Source: BP-464 sp045805505 (GTDB lineage: Bacteria; Actinomycetota; Thermoleophilia; Solirubrobacterales; Solirubrobacteraceae). Taken from it: a DNA stretch of 64,000 nucleotides. Positions 1 through 9,089 of the stretch are shown piece by piece. A program made the position numbers and the translations under genes. Every line of letters begins with the position of its first letter. The first letter of the stretch is position 1. The stretch spans positions 176,574-240,573 of the forward strand of contig JBJMLA010000072.1 of the NCBI GenBank assembly GCA_045805505.1, in the 5' to 3' direction. The notes beneath the pieces were generated by a model. It was not told where the DNA came from. It saw only the letters and a list, made by a program, of their open reading frames with translations, and ran no database searches.

Positions 1-429
1 CGAGGCGTTGTGCAGCCACAGGGCCAGCCCGCGGCCGAGCTCGAGCTTGCCGAGGTCGCGCCAGGTCCCGTCGATCAGCAGCTCGACGCGCCGGATCAGC
101 CGGCCGCGGCTGTCGCTGCGCGGCGTCGGCGAGCTGAGGCGCGCGCGGAAGTGCGCCTTGCGGACCATGCTCAGCACGTAGCGGGCGGCGGGCACCGCGT
201 AGCACTCGCCCCGCCACTTGCTCGGGTTGTCGTTGTTGTAGGCGGTCAGCTCGGAGGCCTGGACGCCGAGGAAGCGGATCACCTGGGTGCGGCCGGCCAG
301 CTTGACGATGATCGTGTCACCGTCGTTGACGCCGCCCTTGTGCAGCACGGTCGCGCGCTGCGTCAGTGCCGAGGTCGACGCCGGGGCGGCGAGCAGGATG
401 AGCAGGACGACGAGGACTCGGCGAGGCAT
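1..429 (-). CDS. Secreted staphylococcal-nuclease-like protein (3' truncated by window edge)
   Basis: The reading frame is open from the ATG at 429 to base 1, giving 143 codons with the C-terminus outside the window. It begins with a hydrophobic signal peptide (MPRRVLVVLLILLAAPAS) and then shows thermonuclease-fold signatures: VNDGDTIIVKL, the RFLGVQASEL segment matching the R35/E43 region of staphylococcal nuclease, and SRGRLIRRVELLIDG followed by LELGRGLALW, matching the R87 strand and the final helix start. This suggests an exported phosphodiesterase acting on nucleic acid, or a nuclease-fold protein of another role. A TACCTT box (442-437) lies 7 nt before the start. The catalytic acid in the DTP(E) segment is replaced by QASE, so activity is uncertain. 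Confidence 0.8.
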   Translation of the reverse strand, partial: MPRRVLVVLLILLAAPASTSALTQRATVLHKGGVNDGDTIIVKLAGRTQVIRFLGVQASELTAYNNDNPSKWRGECYAVPAARYVLSMVRKAHFRARLSSPTPRSDSRGRLIRRVELLIDGTWRDLGKLELGRGLALWLHNAS

Positions 430-436
430 GGGCGCC

Positions 437-442
437 AAGGTA
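437..442 (-). promoter_or_regulatory. -10 box TACCTT of the nuclease-like gene
   Basis: TACCTT on the minus strand lies 7 nt before the ATG at 429. The spacing implies transcription starting at or next to the start codon (leaderless mRNA), as for many other genes in this window. Confidence 0.45.
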
Positions 443-483
443 GAACCTGAGATTCACGCAAAAGGTGCGTTCTTCCGATAACC

Positions 484-1776
484 ATGGGGATGGCCCGGAG
501 GCGTCTCATCACGATCCTTGCGCTGCTCGCGTTCCCCGCAGCGGCTCATGCCGAGCTGGCGGTCACCGTGCCGCCGCTCGATCTCGCGCCCGAGCTGGCG
601 ATCCCGACGGTCGACGGCCTCGCCGTCGCGCCCGTCCTGCCGGCGGTTCCGGTCGTCAAGCGTCACGTCCGCTACGGCTCGCCGGGCGTCAACCGGATGA
701 CCGCACAGGGCAGTCGCGCGGTCGTCTTCCACGGCCTCGAGGGTGCGGACCGCCTCAAGGGCGGGCCCGGCTCGGACCAGCTCTTCGGCGAGACCGCCCC
801 CGACTGGGTCTTCGGCCGCGGCGGCGCCGACCTGCTCGACGGCGGCTCCGGCGGCGACTCGCTGTGGGGCGGCGGCGGCGCCGACCGCATCTTCGGCAGC
901 TGGGGCATGGACGACCTGCACGGCGGTCCCGGCAACGACGTGCTCGACTCCGGCGAGGCGCTCGACAAGGTCCACGGCGACGGCGGCGACGACCTCATCC
1001 ATGGCGGCTCGGGCCACGACAAGCTCTGGGGCGGCTCGGGCGACGACGTCATCTACCCCGACATGCACGGCGACGAGGTGTGGGCCGGCGCCGGCGACGA
1101 CATCGTCTACGGCAACAACGGCAGCGCGCTGGGCCCGATCGACTGCGGCCCGGGCGACGACACGCTGGTCATCAACTTCCTGCACGAGGACGGCGGCTAC
1201 AGCGCCCGCAACCGGATGCGCGCCGGCGGGGTCGACGACTGCGAGCACATCGTCTACGCGCATTCGCCGGTCGATCCGATGGTCGGCATCCGCTACACGG
1301 CGCCCGAGAGCGGCGGCACGCACACGGGCACCGAGCGCAACGACCACCTCAACGGCGGCCACGGCTCCGACAAGCTCTACGGCCTCGGCGGCGACGACGA
1401 CTTCTGGGCCGACCAGAACGCCGACGCCGGCGGCTACGGATCACACGACCTCATCGACGGCGGCGCCGGCAACGACACCATGTACGGCGGCCGCGGCTTC
1501 AACCGCCTGATCGGCGGCCCCGGCGACGACTTCGTCCAGGGCGGCGCGGCCGACAACGTCCTCATCGGCGGCTCGGGCAACGACGAGATCCGCACCCGCG
1601 GCCACGGCAGCAACCGGATCACCGCCGGTGCCGGCGACGACACGATCTACGCCACCGCGACCCAGGCGCACGTCACCGTCGACTGCGGACCCGGCCGCGA
1701 CACCGTCTACTACGGCATGCGCAAGCCCTCCGCCCGCGGCTGCGAGCGCTTCATCGACCAGTTCGACCGCAACTGA
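484..1776 (+). CDS. Secreted RTX (hemolysin-type calcium-binding) repeat protein
   Basis: 430 residues. An N-terminal signal peptide (MARRRLITILALLAFPAAAHA) is followed after about residue 75 by two blocks of RTX nonapeptides of the form GGxGxDxLxG, for example GGSGGDSLWGGGGADRIFG and GGAGNDTMYGGRGFN. Such repeats form calcium-bound beta-rolls in exported proteins. The two blocks (about residues 75-215 and 280-410) are separated by a non-repeat segment with cysteines. No protease, lipase or toxin domain is visible, so it is probably structural or an adhesin. ATGs at 484 and 490 are both possible starts. Confidence 0.85.
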   Translation: MGMARRRLITILALLAFPAAAHAELAVTVPPLDLAPELAIPTVDGLAVAPVLPAVPVVKRHVRYGSPGVNRMTAQGSRAVVFHGLEGADRLKGGPGSDQLFGETAPDWVFGRGGADLLDGGSGGDSLWGGGGADRIFGSWGMDDLHGGPGNDVLDSGEALDKVHGDGGDDLIHGGSGHDKLWGGSGDDVIYPDMHGDEVWAGAGDDIVYGNNGSALGPIDCGPGDDTLVINFLHEDGGYSARNRMRAGGVDDCEHIVYAHSPVDPMVGIRYTAPESGGTHTGTERNDHLNGGHGSDKLYGLGGDDDFWADQNADAGGYGSHDLIDGGAGNDTMYGGRGFNRLIGGPGDDFVQGGAADNVLIGGSGNDEIRTRGHGSNRITAGAGDDTIYATATQAHVTVDCGPGRDTVYYGMRKPSARGCERFIDQFDRN

Positions 1777-1805
1777 GCGAGGTCGGCAGATACCGTTCGC
1801 GCCCG

Positions 1806-4244
1806 ATGGCCGGCGACGCGGTGGATGAGAGGCAGGGAGTGCTCAGCGCGCAGGACGCGCTGACCTTCCTCGACGAGGCCTCGGCGGTCCTCGCCGGATC
1901 GCTGGACTACGAGCGCACGCTGGGCCACATCGCCCAGCTGATGGTCCCCATGCTCGCCGACTGGTGCGCGATCGACGTCGTCGAGGCCGACGGCTCGCTG
2001 CGCCAGATCACCAGCGGCCATCCGGACCCCGAGCAGGAGCGGCTGCTGACGGACCTGCGGCGCCGCTACCGCGAGGAGAAGGCGGGCTCGGAGGGCGTCA
2101 CGCGCGTCATCCGCACCGGCGAACCCGAACTCTTCGCCGACGTGCGCGGGCGCGACGGCGCGCGGCTGGAGATCCGCGACGAGGAGTCCGAGGTCTACGA
2201 GCGGCTCGGGCCGAAGTCCTACGTGATCGTGCCGCTGGTCGCGCGCGGCCGCACGGTGGGGGCGATGACCCTGCTGTCCACCCGCGAGGGCCGCCACTAC
2301 GTCGAGGCCGACCTCGCCTTCGCCCAGCACCTGGCCCGGCGCTTCGGGCTGGCCATCGACAACGCGAAGCTCTACCAGGACGCCGAGGCCGCGCGGGCCG
2401 GGCTCGACGACTTCTTCTCCTCGGCACCGCTCGGGCTGGCCTTCTTCGACGCCGACGTCCGCTACGTGCGGGTCAACGCGGCGCTGGCGCGGCTCAACGG
2501 GCTGCCGATCGAGGCGCATCTCGGCCACACCCCGGGCGAGCTGCTCGGGCCGGCCGGGCAGGCCGCCGAGGACATGATCCGGGAGGTCGTCGCCACGGGT
2601 GAGCCCGTCCGGGAGATGGAGGCCAGCGGCCCGTTGCCGTGGGCTCCCGGGGAGACGGGGCACTGGCTGGTGTCCTTCACCCCGATCCGCGACGTGACCG
2701 ACGGCATCACCGGCGTCAGTGCCGTGGTCATCGACGTGACCGACCGCCGCCGGGCGCTCGACGCCGAGCGCGAGGCCGCGCGTCGTGCGAACTTCCTGGC
2801 CGAGGCGGGCGCCCTGCTCGATGCGTCCAAGGACCACCTTCAGCTGCTCGAGGAGCTCGCGGCCTTCGCGGTGCCCGAGTACGCCGATCGCTGCCTGGTC
2901 GTGCTGCTCGACGAGGAGGGCGAGCCTCAGCCCGTCGCGGGCGCGGGCCCGTCGGCGCTGTCGGAGGGCTCGGCCGAGGTGACCGTGCCGCTGGCCTCGC
3001 GCGGCACGACGCTGGGCTCGCTGTCGTTTGCCCGCATCGCACCGCGAACCTACGACGAGGCCGAGGTCCAGCTGCTGCACGAGCTCGGCCGGCGAGCCGG
3101 TGTGGCCGTCGAGAACGCCCGGCTCTACACGGAGCGCAGCCGGATCGCCCACACGCTGCAGGCGCGGCTGCTGCCGACCCACCTGCCGGAGCCGCCCGGG
3201 TTCCGGCTGGCCGCGCGCTACCGCGCCGCCGGCCAGTTCAACGAGGTGGGCGGCGACTTCTACGACGCGTTCCAGCGGGCTCCCGACGAGTGGGTCATCG
3301 TGATCGGCGACGTGTCGGGCAAGGGGCCCGAGGCCGCGGCGCTGACCGCCATGGCGCGCTACACGGTGCGGTCGGCGGCGCTCAACGACTGGTCGCCCGC
3401 GCACGTCCTGCGCCGGCTCAACGACACGCTGCTGCGCGAGGAGGACACGCAGTTCGTGACGGTGGCGCTCGCCTACGTCTTCCACAGCGGCCGCGACACG
3501 AAGGTCAAGCTGGTGCTCGGCGGGCACCCGCCGCCGTTCGTGGTGCGCGCGGGCGGGGGCGCGGAGGCCGTCGGCGTCGCGGGCACCCTGCTGGGCATCC
3601 GCACCGACGTGCGCCTGACCCAGGTCGAGGTGACGCTGGAGCCCGGCGACTCGCTCGTGCTCTACACCGACGGCGTCATCGAGTCGGGCCCGCGCAACGA
3701 GCCGTTCGGCGAGCACGGGCTGCTGGCCCTGCTGGAGGCCGAGCAGTCCACGGATCCCGAGGCGCTGGTCACCGCCGTCGACGAGGCCGCGCGCGCGGCC
3801 GACGAGGGCCAGGCTCGCGACGACGTGGCGATCGTCGCCCTGCAGGCGCTCGCGGTCGCTCCGCCGCCCGACGAGCTCGATCTCGAGGTTCGCGCGGACC
3901 CCTCGACGCTGCGCGAGCTGCGCGAATCCGTCGTGGACTTCGCCTCGCGCCTCGACGGCATCGACATCGACGACGTGCGCCTCGCGGTCGGCGAGGCGTG
4001 CGCGAACGTCGTCGTCCACGCCTACCGCAACATGCTGGAGCCGGGACTCGTCTGCGTCCGCGCGCTGGAGTCCGACGGCGCGCTCGTCGTCGAGATCCGC
4101 GACGACGGCGCCGGCCCGGCCCCGCGCCCGGACTCCCCGGGCCTCGGCCTCGGCCTGCCGCTCATGGCCCGCCTCGCCGACGAGCTCCAGGTCCTGGCCC
4201 GCGAGCCCTCCGGCACGCTGGTCCGCATGACCTTCCGCCCCTAG
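1806..4244 (+). CDS. GAF-PAS-GAF-SpoIIE phosphatase with C-terminal histidine-kinase-like ATPase domain
   Basis: 812 residues from the ATG at 1806; the frame is open much further upstream but only as a shadow of the RTX gene. Domain order: GAF (about 25-190), PAS (200-318, PLGLAFFDADVRYVRVNAAL), second GAF (328-440), PP2C/SpoIIE phosphatase (450-675, with NEVGGDFYDAF, GDVSGKG and LYTDGV holding the metal-binding Asp/Gly residues), and an RsbW-like ATPase (690-812, GEACANVVVHAY and the G-box LGLGLPLM). It should dephosphorylate STAS anti-sigma antagonists, and the fused ATPase may act as the matching kinase or anti-sigma module. A STAS protein is encoded at 15.9-16.2 kb. No membrane segments are seen, so it is cytosolic. 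A TACCGT box (1791-1796) lies 9 nt before the start. Confidence 0.9.
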   Translation: MAGDAVDERQGVLSAQDALTFLDEASAVLAGSLDYERTLGHIAQLMVPMLADWCAIDVVEADGSLRQITSGHPDPEQERLLTDLRRRYREEKAGSEGVTRVIRTGEPELFADVRGRDGARLEIRDEESEVYERLGPKSYVIVPLVARGRTVGAMTLLSTREGRHYVEADLAFAQHLARRFGLAIDNAKLYQDAEAARAGLDDFFSSAPLGLAFFDADVRYVRVNAALARLNGLPIEAHLGHTPGELLGPAGQAAEDMIREVVATGEPVREMEASGPLPWAPGETGHWLVSFTPIRDVTDGITGVSAVVIDVTDRRRALDAEREAARRANFLAEAGALLDASKDHLQLLEELAAFAVPEYADRCLVVLLDEEGEPQPVAGAGPSALSEGSAEVTVPLASRGTTLGSLSFARIAPRTYDEAEVQLLHELGRRAGVAVENARLYTERSRIAHTLQARLLPTHLPEPPGFRLAARYRAAGQFNEVGGDFYDAFQRAPDEWVIVIGDVSGKGPEAAALTAMARYTVRSAALNDWSPAHVLRRLNDTLLREEDTQFVTVALAYVFHSGRDTKVKLVLGGHPPPFVVRAGGGAEAVGVAGTLLGIRTDVRLTQVEVTLEPGDSLVLYTDGVIESGPRNEPFGEHGLLALLEAEQSTDPEALVTAVDEAARAADEGQARDDVAIVALQALAVAPPPDELDLEVRADPSTLRELRESVVDFASRLDGIDIDDVRLAVGEACANVVVHAYRNMLEPGLVCVRALESDGALVVEIRDDGAGPAPRPDSPGLGLGLPLMARLADELQVLAREPSGTLVRMTFRP

Positions 4245-4306
4245 GGGGTCTGACCCTTCATGAAGCCTTCATGAAGGGTCTGACCCTTCATGAAGGGTCT
4301 GACCCC
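4245..4306. repeat. Palindromic repeat, three GGGTCTGACCC cores with TTCATGAA linkers
   Basis: GGGTCTGACCC occurs at 4246-4256, 4276-4286 and 4295-4305. The palindrome TTCATGAA follows the first two cores and also precedes the second and third. The block exactly fills the space between the stop codons of two converging genes (4244 and 4307) and can fold into several alternative hairpins. It resembles REP-type intergenic elements and could act as a bidirectional terminator. No other copy was seen in the window. Confidence 0.7.
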
Positions 4307-4570
4307 TCAGGTGGTGGCCGGGACCGCTTCGCCCATGGGGATGGCGAAGATGATGTGGCGGCGGGAGACCGCCATGAAGTCGTGCTCGGTGCCGGGGCCG
4401 TCGTGGTCGAGGACCTCGACCGTCACGTCGGTGAGGGAGACGAAGTCGCGGTCGGGCGAGTTCAGGAGGTCCGAGACGCGACTGCGGTAGCCGTCGCGGG
4501 CCAGCGTGATGGTCCCGGCGATGCGGTGCCGGTTGGTCTCGATGAGGACTCGTTCGTGGCGCTGCTCCAT
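4307..4570 (-). CDS. Small conserved protein resembling DUF6812
   Basis: 87 residues from the ATG at 4570. It has the pattern RVLIETNRHRIAGTITL, then RSRVSDLLNSPDRDFVSLTD and a closing AVSRRHIIFAIP, typical of a small actinobacterial family (DUF6812-like) with no established function. It starts 43 bp after the stop of the glycosyltransferase gene at 4614 in the same direction, so it is probably the last gene of the surface-polymer operon. Its stop touches the palindromic repeat. The family assignment is from memory of the motif. Confidence 0.75.
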   Translation of the reverse strand: MEQRHERVLIETNRHRIAGTITLARDGYRSRVSDLLNSPDRDFVSLTDVTVEVLDHDGPGTEHDFMAVSRRHIIFAIPMGEAVPATT

Positions 4571-4613
4571 GGCAATGAAAGCGTCGGCACGTCGGGCTTC
4601 GTGCTTGAGCGCC

Positions 4614-7600
4614 TCAATCCTGGGTGGACGAGAGGAGGAGGTCGACGGCCCGCGCGGCGGCGCGGCCGTCGTCGGCGCCCGTGAAGCGCGCCGCGAACGC
4701 GTCATACGCCGTCCCGCCGGGCGCGGGGGCGCGCAGCGCCTCGATCAGCTCCTCGGTCGTCCGGACGACCGGGCCGGGCAGCTCGGTCAGCGGATCGAGG
4801 TAGAAGCCGCGGACCTCGTCGCGGTAGGTCTCGAGGTCGTAGGCAAACAGGATCATCGGCCGCCCGGTCAGGGCGAAGTCGAACAGCAGCGCGCTGTAGT
4901 CGGTGACCAGCACGTCGGCGGCCAGCAGCAGCTCGGTGGCGTCGGGGTAGCTCGTGACGTCACGGACGAAGCCGTCGGCCGTCGCCGGGACCGGGTCGAG
5001 CACGAGGTGGTGCTTGCGGTAGAGCACGACGATCTCGTCGCCCAGCGCGGCACGCAGGCGCTCGATGTCGAGGTGGTTGTCGAGCCGGGGGCGCCCGCGG
5101 CGGTCGATGACGTGGTCGCGGAACGTCGGCGCGTAGAGAACGACCCGCTTACCCGCGGGCAGGTCCAGCCGCGCGCGCACCGCGGCGGCCCGCTCCTCGC
5201 GACCCTCGGGGGCCAGCACGTCGTTGCGCGGCGCGCCGAGCTCGTGGACCTCGCCGCCCACCTCCAGGGCGCGGCGCAGGACCTCGCTGGTGTGCGCGTT
5301 GGGCGAGAGCACGTGCTGCCAGCTGGCCACGCCCTCGCTCGAGCCGCCCTCGAAGCGCCGCTGAGTCGGCGCGACCGACGCCACGTCGAGCCCCAGGCGC
5401 TTGAGCGGCGTCCCGTGCCAGGTCTGGATGACGGTCTGGCCCTCGCGGCGCTCGAAGAACTCGGGCAGGTGGTCGTTGGTGACGATCCAGCGCGCGGTGG
5501 CCAGCGCGTCGTAGTGCTCGCGGCTTCCGGTCCGGACGGGCGTCGCGGTCGCCGCCGGCCGCGCCATCCCGTCGTGGACCGCCCACAGGTGCTCGACCGG
5601 CGCGCCGCGGGCCACGAGCTCCTCGTGGATGCGCCGCGGCGCGTCGGAGTACTGGCGGCCGCCGAAGCTCGCGTAGAGGACGGCGTCGCGAAGCGCGCCC
5701 GGGCGCCGGTAGACGGTCTCCAGCAGGCGGTTGGCGTGAAAGACGCCGAGCTCGTCGTCGCCCAGGTCGCGCTCGACCACCAGCAGCCCCCGATCGCCGC
5801 CGGGCATGGCGCCCAGGGCGAACGGCTTGTGGTCGACCACGGTGCCGAGCGGCAGCCGGCGCAGCAGCGGCCGCGCGATGACGACGGGAACGACCGGCCC
5901 GCCACCGGCCGGCCGCGCGCAGAGATGCCAGGCGCCCGCGCGCAGCGGCACCGCGCCGCCGAGCGTGTCGATCGCCGCGGGCCGCAACTCGCTCGCCCAG
6001 CCCCCGCCGGGCTCGTCGACCGCCGCGAAGACGTGCTCGACGCCGCTCTTGGGCCCGCGGATCACGAGCTCCATCGGCCCCGCGAACGCGCCGCGGCGCC
6101 CGCGCAGGGCCAGCGCCCCGTCAGCGGTCCACTCGGCCTCGGTCGCCACCGGCTCGGGCGCGCGCGCCACCAGCGCGCCGTGGCCGTTGAACGAGCGGTG
6201 CAGCCCGATCTCGAGTCCCTGCACCGGCCACGCGGCCACGGGCGTGTCCTCGGCGACCCACAGCTTCTCCCGGCGCTTGCCCGACAGCAGGTTGAGCTGC
6301 CAGCGCACGCCCTGCTCGGCGTTCTCGTCGTCGGAGTCGCCACCGGACTCGTCCTCCTCGGCCCCGAGCAGGTCAGCCGGCGCGATCCGCGCGGTGAACG
6401 CCCCGTCGCGCACCTCGACCGGGTACTCGAGCGTCGGCAGCCCCTCCTCGCGCAGCAGCTCGAGCTTCGGTGCCGCGCCGTCGTAGCCGTGCAGCTCGCC
6501 GGTCAGGACGATCGTCCCGTCCTCGTCGCGGTGCCCGGTGACCATCGCCCAGCGGCGCAGCAGCTCGACGGTCAGCCGCCGGCCCCAGTCGGGCCCGACG
6601 CGCAGCAGCGCGCCGTTGTCGTGGATCAGGTCGGCCGCGCGGGTCGGTCGCGCGCTCGTGTTCTGGAAGCGCACCGTGCGGCGCGAGATCTTGCCCGTGT
6701 GGACGTCGGCGAACAGCTCCCATTCCTCCGAGCGCCCGAAGCGCAGCCGCTCGAGCTGCGCGGCCGAGACCGTCGCGTGAAAGCCCGCCCATTGCACGTC
6801 GACCAGGCGCGACCGCACGGCGGCCGTCAGCTCCGGGCGCTGCACGGCCTCGGTCTTGATGCGGATGCCCAGCCACGGCACCTTGCGCCGCACGCGCCGC
6901 CACCAGCGGTAGCGGCCCATCCGCAGCGCGACGATGCGGATCTCCTGCGCGTCCTTCTCCGCCGCCCCGATCGCCGTGATGAACGCGGACCCGCGGAGGT
7001 GGGCGACGTCGCCCTCCCACGAGACGGAGTCCAGCTGCGCGGCGAGCGTGAGCTCCTGGCGCAGCTCGTAGGCGCCGCGCGGCACGCCGAGCGCCTCGCA
7101 CTCCTGGAGGAACGGGTAGTTGCCGTAGAAGCGCCCGCCGATCTCCACCGGCACCGCGTCGGTGAGCTCCTCGCGCTGGAAGCGCACCATCTCGAGCAGC
7201 TCGTCCATCCGCCGGGCGCGCACGAGCGCCCACTTGACGCGCTCGATCGCGGCCAGCGGCTCAAAGGCCTTGGGCGAGATGGTGTCGAGGAACGCGTTGA
7301 CGCGCTCGAGGAACAGCGCCTTGTAGTCGTCGTCGGCGTGGGGGAGGACGTTGACGTAGTAGCGCAGGTCCTCGGCGACGACGCTGGCGTCGTACCAGCG
7401 CTTCGCGCGCCGCTTGTGCTTGGCCAGGAACTGCGAGACGTGGGAGACCGCGGCGAGGCGGTCGAGCAGCACCTTGGGCTCCAGGCGCCGCTGCGTGATC
7501 GACAGCCCGCCGGTCTCGCGCAGCCGGTAGAGGTAGACCGGCTCGGCGATGACGTCGACGGACTTCGCCAGGAAGTGCGCCGGCAGGATGACCGGGATGT

Positions 7601-8144
7601 CCTCGTGCGTGACGCCCTCGGGGAACGCGAAGCCGTGCTGGTCCCAGAACGAGCGGCGAAACAGCTTGTTGGGCGCGATGCGGTCGACGAGCAGCCCGCG
7701 GAACTTCGTGATGTGCGTCGCCGGCCGCGACTTGCCGAACGCCTTGGCGACGAACGGCGCCGGCGACGAGCCGCCGCGGTTGAAGCGGTGCACGTTGCCC
7801 GTGGCGAAGTCCGAGCCGGTCTTGTCGAGCGAGCGGACGAGCGTGCGCAGCGCGTGCTTGGGCAGCACGTCGTCGGAGTCCAGGAAGTTCAGGAACTCGC
7901 CCGTCGCGTGCCGCGCGCCCGTGTTGCGCGCGTTGCCCAGCCCGCCGTTGGGCTGGCGCACCAGCGTGAAGCGCTCGTCGCGGGCGGCGTACTCCTCGCA
8001 GATCGCGACGCTGCCGTCGGTCGAGCCGTCGTCGACCATGACGATCTCGAGGTCCTTGAACGACTGCGCGGCCACCGAGTCCAGGCATTCGCGGAGGTAC
8101 TCCTCGACGTTGTAGACCGGCACGACGACGCTGATGCGCGCCAC
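4614..8144 (-). CDS. GT2 glycosyltransferase fused to CDP-glycerol glycerophosphotransferase
   Basis: 1,176 residues from a GTG at 8144. Residues 1-230 are a family 2 glycosyltransferase (ISVVVPVYNVEEYL, DDGSTDGS, and the DSDD metal/nucleotide site). The middle 350-800 has no clear motif. The C-terminal third (about 820-1165) is a CDP-glycerol:poly(glycerophosphate) glycerophosphotransferase domain, with QTWHGTPLKRLG near 910 and VTDYSALLFDFALTGRP near 1080. This architecture is used for teichoic-acid-like or capsule polymers, alternating sugar and glycerol-phosphate transfer at the cytoplasmic membrane face. The start lies 3 nt after the sulfotransferase stop, so the two are coupled. Confidence 0.9.
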   Translation of the reverse strand: MARISVVVPVYNVEEYLRECLDSVAAQSFKDLEIVMVDDGSTDGSVAICEEYAARDERFTLVRQPNGGLGNARNTGARHATGEFLNFLDSDDVLPKHALRTLVRSLDKTGSDFATGNVHRFNRGGSSPAPFVAKAFGKSRPATHITKFRGLLVDRIAPNKLFRRSFWDQHGFAFPEGVTHEDIPVILPAHFLAKSVDVIAEPVYLYRLRETGGLSITQRRLEPKVLLDRLAAVSHVSQFLAKHKRRAKRWYDASVVAEDLRYYVNVLPHADDDYKALFLERVNAFLDTISPKAFEPLAAIERVKWALVRARRMDELLEMVRFQREELTDAVPVEIGGRFYGNYPFLQECEALGVPRGAYELRQELTLAAQLDSVSWEGDVAHLRGSAFITAIGAAEKDAQEIRIVALRMGRYRWWRRVRRKVPWLGIRIKTEAVQRPELTAAVRSRLVDVQWAGFHATVSAAQLERLRFGRSEEWELFADVHTGKISRRTVRFQNTSARPTRAADLIHDNGALLRVGPDWGRRLTVELLRRWAMVTGHRDEDGTIVLTGELHGYDGAAPKLELLREEGLPTLEYPVEVRDGAFTARIAPADLLGAEEDESGGDSDDENAEQGVRWQLNLLSGKRREKLWVAEDTPVAAWPVQGLEIGLHRSFNGHGALVARAPEPVATEAEWTADGALALRGRRGAFAGPMELVIRGPKSGVEHVFAAVDEPGGGWASELRPAAIDTLGGAVPLRAGAWHLCARPAGGGPVVPVVIARPLLRRLPLGTVVDHKPFALGAMPGGDRGLLVVERDLGDDELGVFHANRLLETVYRRPGALRDAVLYASFGGRQYSDAPRRIHEELVARGAPVEHLWAVHDGMARPAATATPVRTGSREHYDALATARWIVTNDHLPEFFERREGQTVIQTWHGTPLKRLGLDVASVAPTQRRFEGGSSEGVASWQHVLSPNAHTSEVLRRALEVGGEVHELGAPRNDVLAPEGREERAAAVRARLDLPAGKRVVLYAPTFRDHVIDRRGRPRLDNHLDIERLRAALGDEIVVLYRKHHLVLDPVPATADGFVRDVTSYPDATELLLAADVLVTDYSALLFDFALTGRPMILFAYDLETYRDEVRGFYLDPLTELPGPVVRTTEELIEALRAPAPGGTAYDAFAARFTGADDGRAAARAVDLLLSSTQD

Positions 8145-8147
8145 GAC

Positions 8148-9089
8148 TCAGCCCTTCAGCTTGCGCAGCACGCGGGCGCCCAGCGAGGGCGCGGCCTGGC
8201 CGCCGGCCGGCTTCTTGCGCGGGCGCACCGCGATGACCGACGAGTGGCTGATCGCCTCGGCCTCGCCGTAGAGCGCGTCGTAGCGGTCGCGGAACCCGTC
8301 GAGGGCTTCGCGGTGGCCGTCGGCGTCCTGCAGCGCGGCCCACACCTCCTCGGCCAGGTCGATGACGCGCTGGGGCACGTCGAGGCCCTCCCAGCCCGTG
8401 CGATTGCGGAACAGGCTCGGGTCGACGAACTCGTCGACGTCGGGGTGCGCGGCGGCGTCGAGTGACGCGAGCGGCGCGACGTCCAGCCGCTCGCCCGCGG
8501 CCCGCAGCTGTCCCGCCCAGTCGGTCAGCAGCTCGCCGTAGGGGATGAACGCGCGCCGCTCGCCACGGGTCGCGCGCTCGGATTCGAGCATCACGTTGAT
8601 CCACGCCGCGGCGCGGCTCGCGTCGGTCTGCCAGGTCCCATAGGACTTCTTGGCGCTGGTGAGGATCTGCGCGGGGTGGCGCAGCATCGTCACGAAGCTC
8701 GTCGACACGCCGACGTTCGCGGCGGCCTGTGTCCACAGCGGCAGGAACCAGCCCACGCGCGGGTCCTTGACCACGACCACGTCGCTCGCCTGATCGACCT
8801 CACCCTTCAGCCAGGCGCGCAGCTCGGTCTGCACCTCCGGCTCGGCCGACGCGGCCGCGGTCAGCTCCCAGGCCTTGGGCCGGGCATCGAAGACCGTGAC
8901 GCGTTTGCGGCGCATGATGCGCGTGTGGAAGTCGACGACCCACTTGGGCTCGCCGAACCCCTTGGGGTTGGTGTCGTCGGCCTGCACCTCGGGCTGCGGG
9001 ATGTGGAAGCCGAGCTTGCCCATGATCCCGGCGAACAGCGACGTGCCGCTGCGGCCCACGCCGACGACGAGGATCAGCTGCTTGCTCAC
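8148..9089 (-). CDS. Sulfotransferase family protein
   Basis: 313 residues. The N-terminal GVGRSGTSLFAGIMGKLG is the PAPS 5'-phosphosulfate loop, and FVTMLRHPAQILTSAKKS supplies the Arg/Ser pair of the 3'-phosphate site. It should transfer sulfate from PAPS to a carbohydrate or lipid acceptor. The GTG at 9089 was chosen because it overlaps the TGA of the upstream glycerophosphotransferase by four bases (GTGA), a translational-coupling arrangement; the frame is open further upstream only as a shadow. Its operon position suggests sulfation of the glycerol-phosphate/sugar polymer made by its neighbours. Confidence 0.87.
   Translation of the reverse strand: MSKQLILVVGVGRSGTSLFAGIMGKLGFHIPQPEVQADDTNPKGFGEPKWVVDFHTRIMRRKRVTVFDARPKAWELTAAASAEPEVQTELRAWLKGEVDQASDVVVVKDPRVGWFLPLWTQAAANVGVSTSFVTMLRHPAQILTSAKKSYGTWQTDASRAAAWINVMLESERATRGERRAFIPYGELLTDWAGQLRAAGERLDVAPLASLDAAAHPDVDEFVDPSLFRNRTGWEGLDVPQRVIDLAEEVWAALQDADGHREALDGFRDRYDALYGEAEAISHSSVIAVRPRKKPAGGQAAPSLGARVLRKLKG

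Noticed and set aside
1710..4019. Long minus-strand open frame opposite the SpoIIE-type phosphatase gene
   Set aside because: Composition is low-complexity Arg/Gly/Ala/Asp with no domain, as expected from the shadow of a GC-rich gene; the plus-strand protein has full domain motifs.
4506..8465. Plus-strand 1,319-codon frame opposite the GT2-glycerophosphotransferase gene
   Set aside because: Antisense shadow; no motifs, Arg/Val/Gln/His-rich, while the minus strand has clear GT2 and Glyphos_transf motifs.
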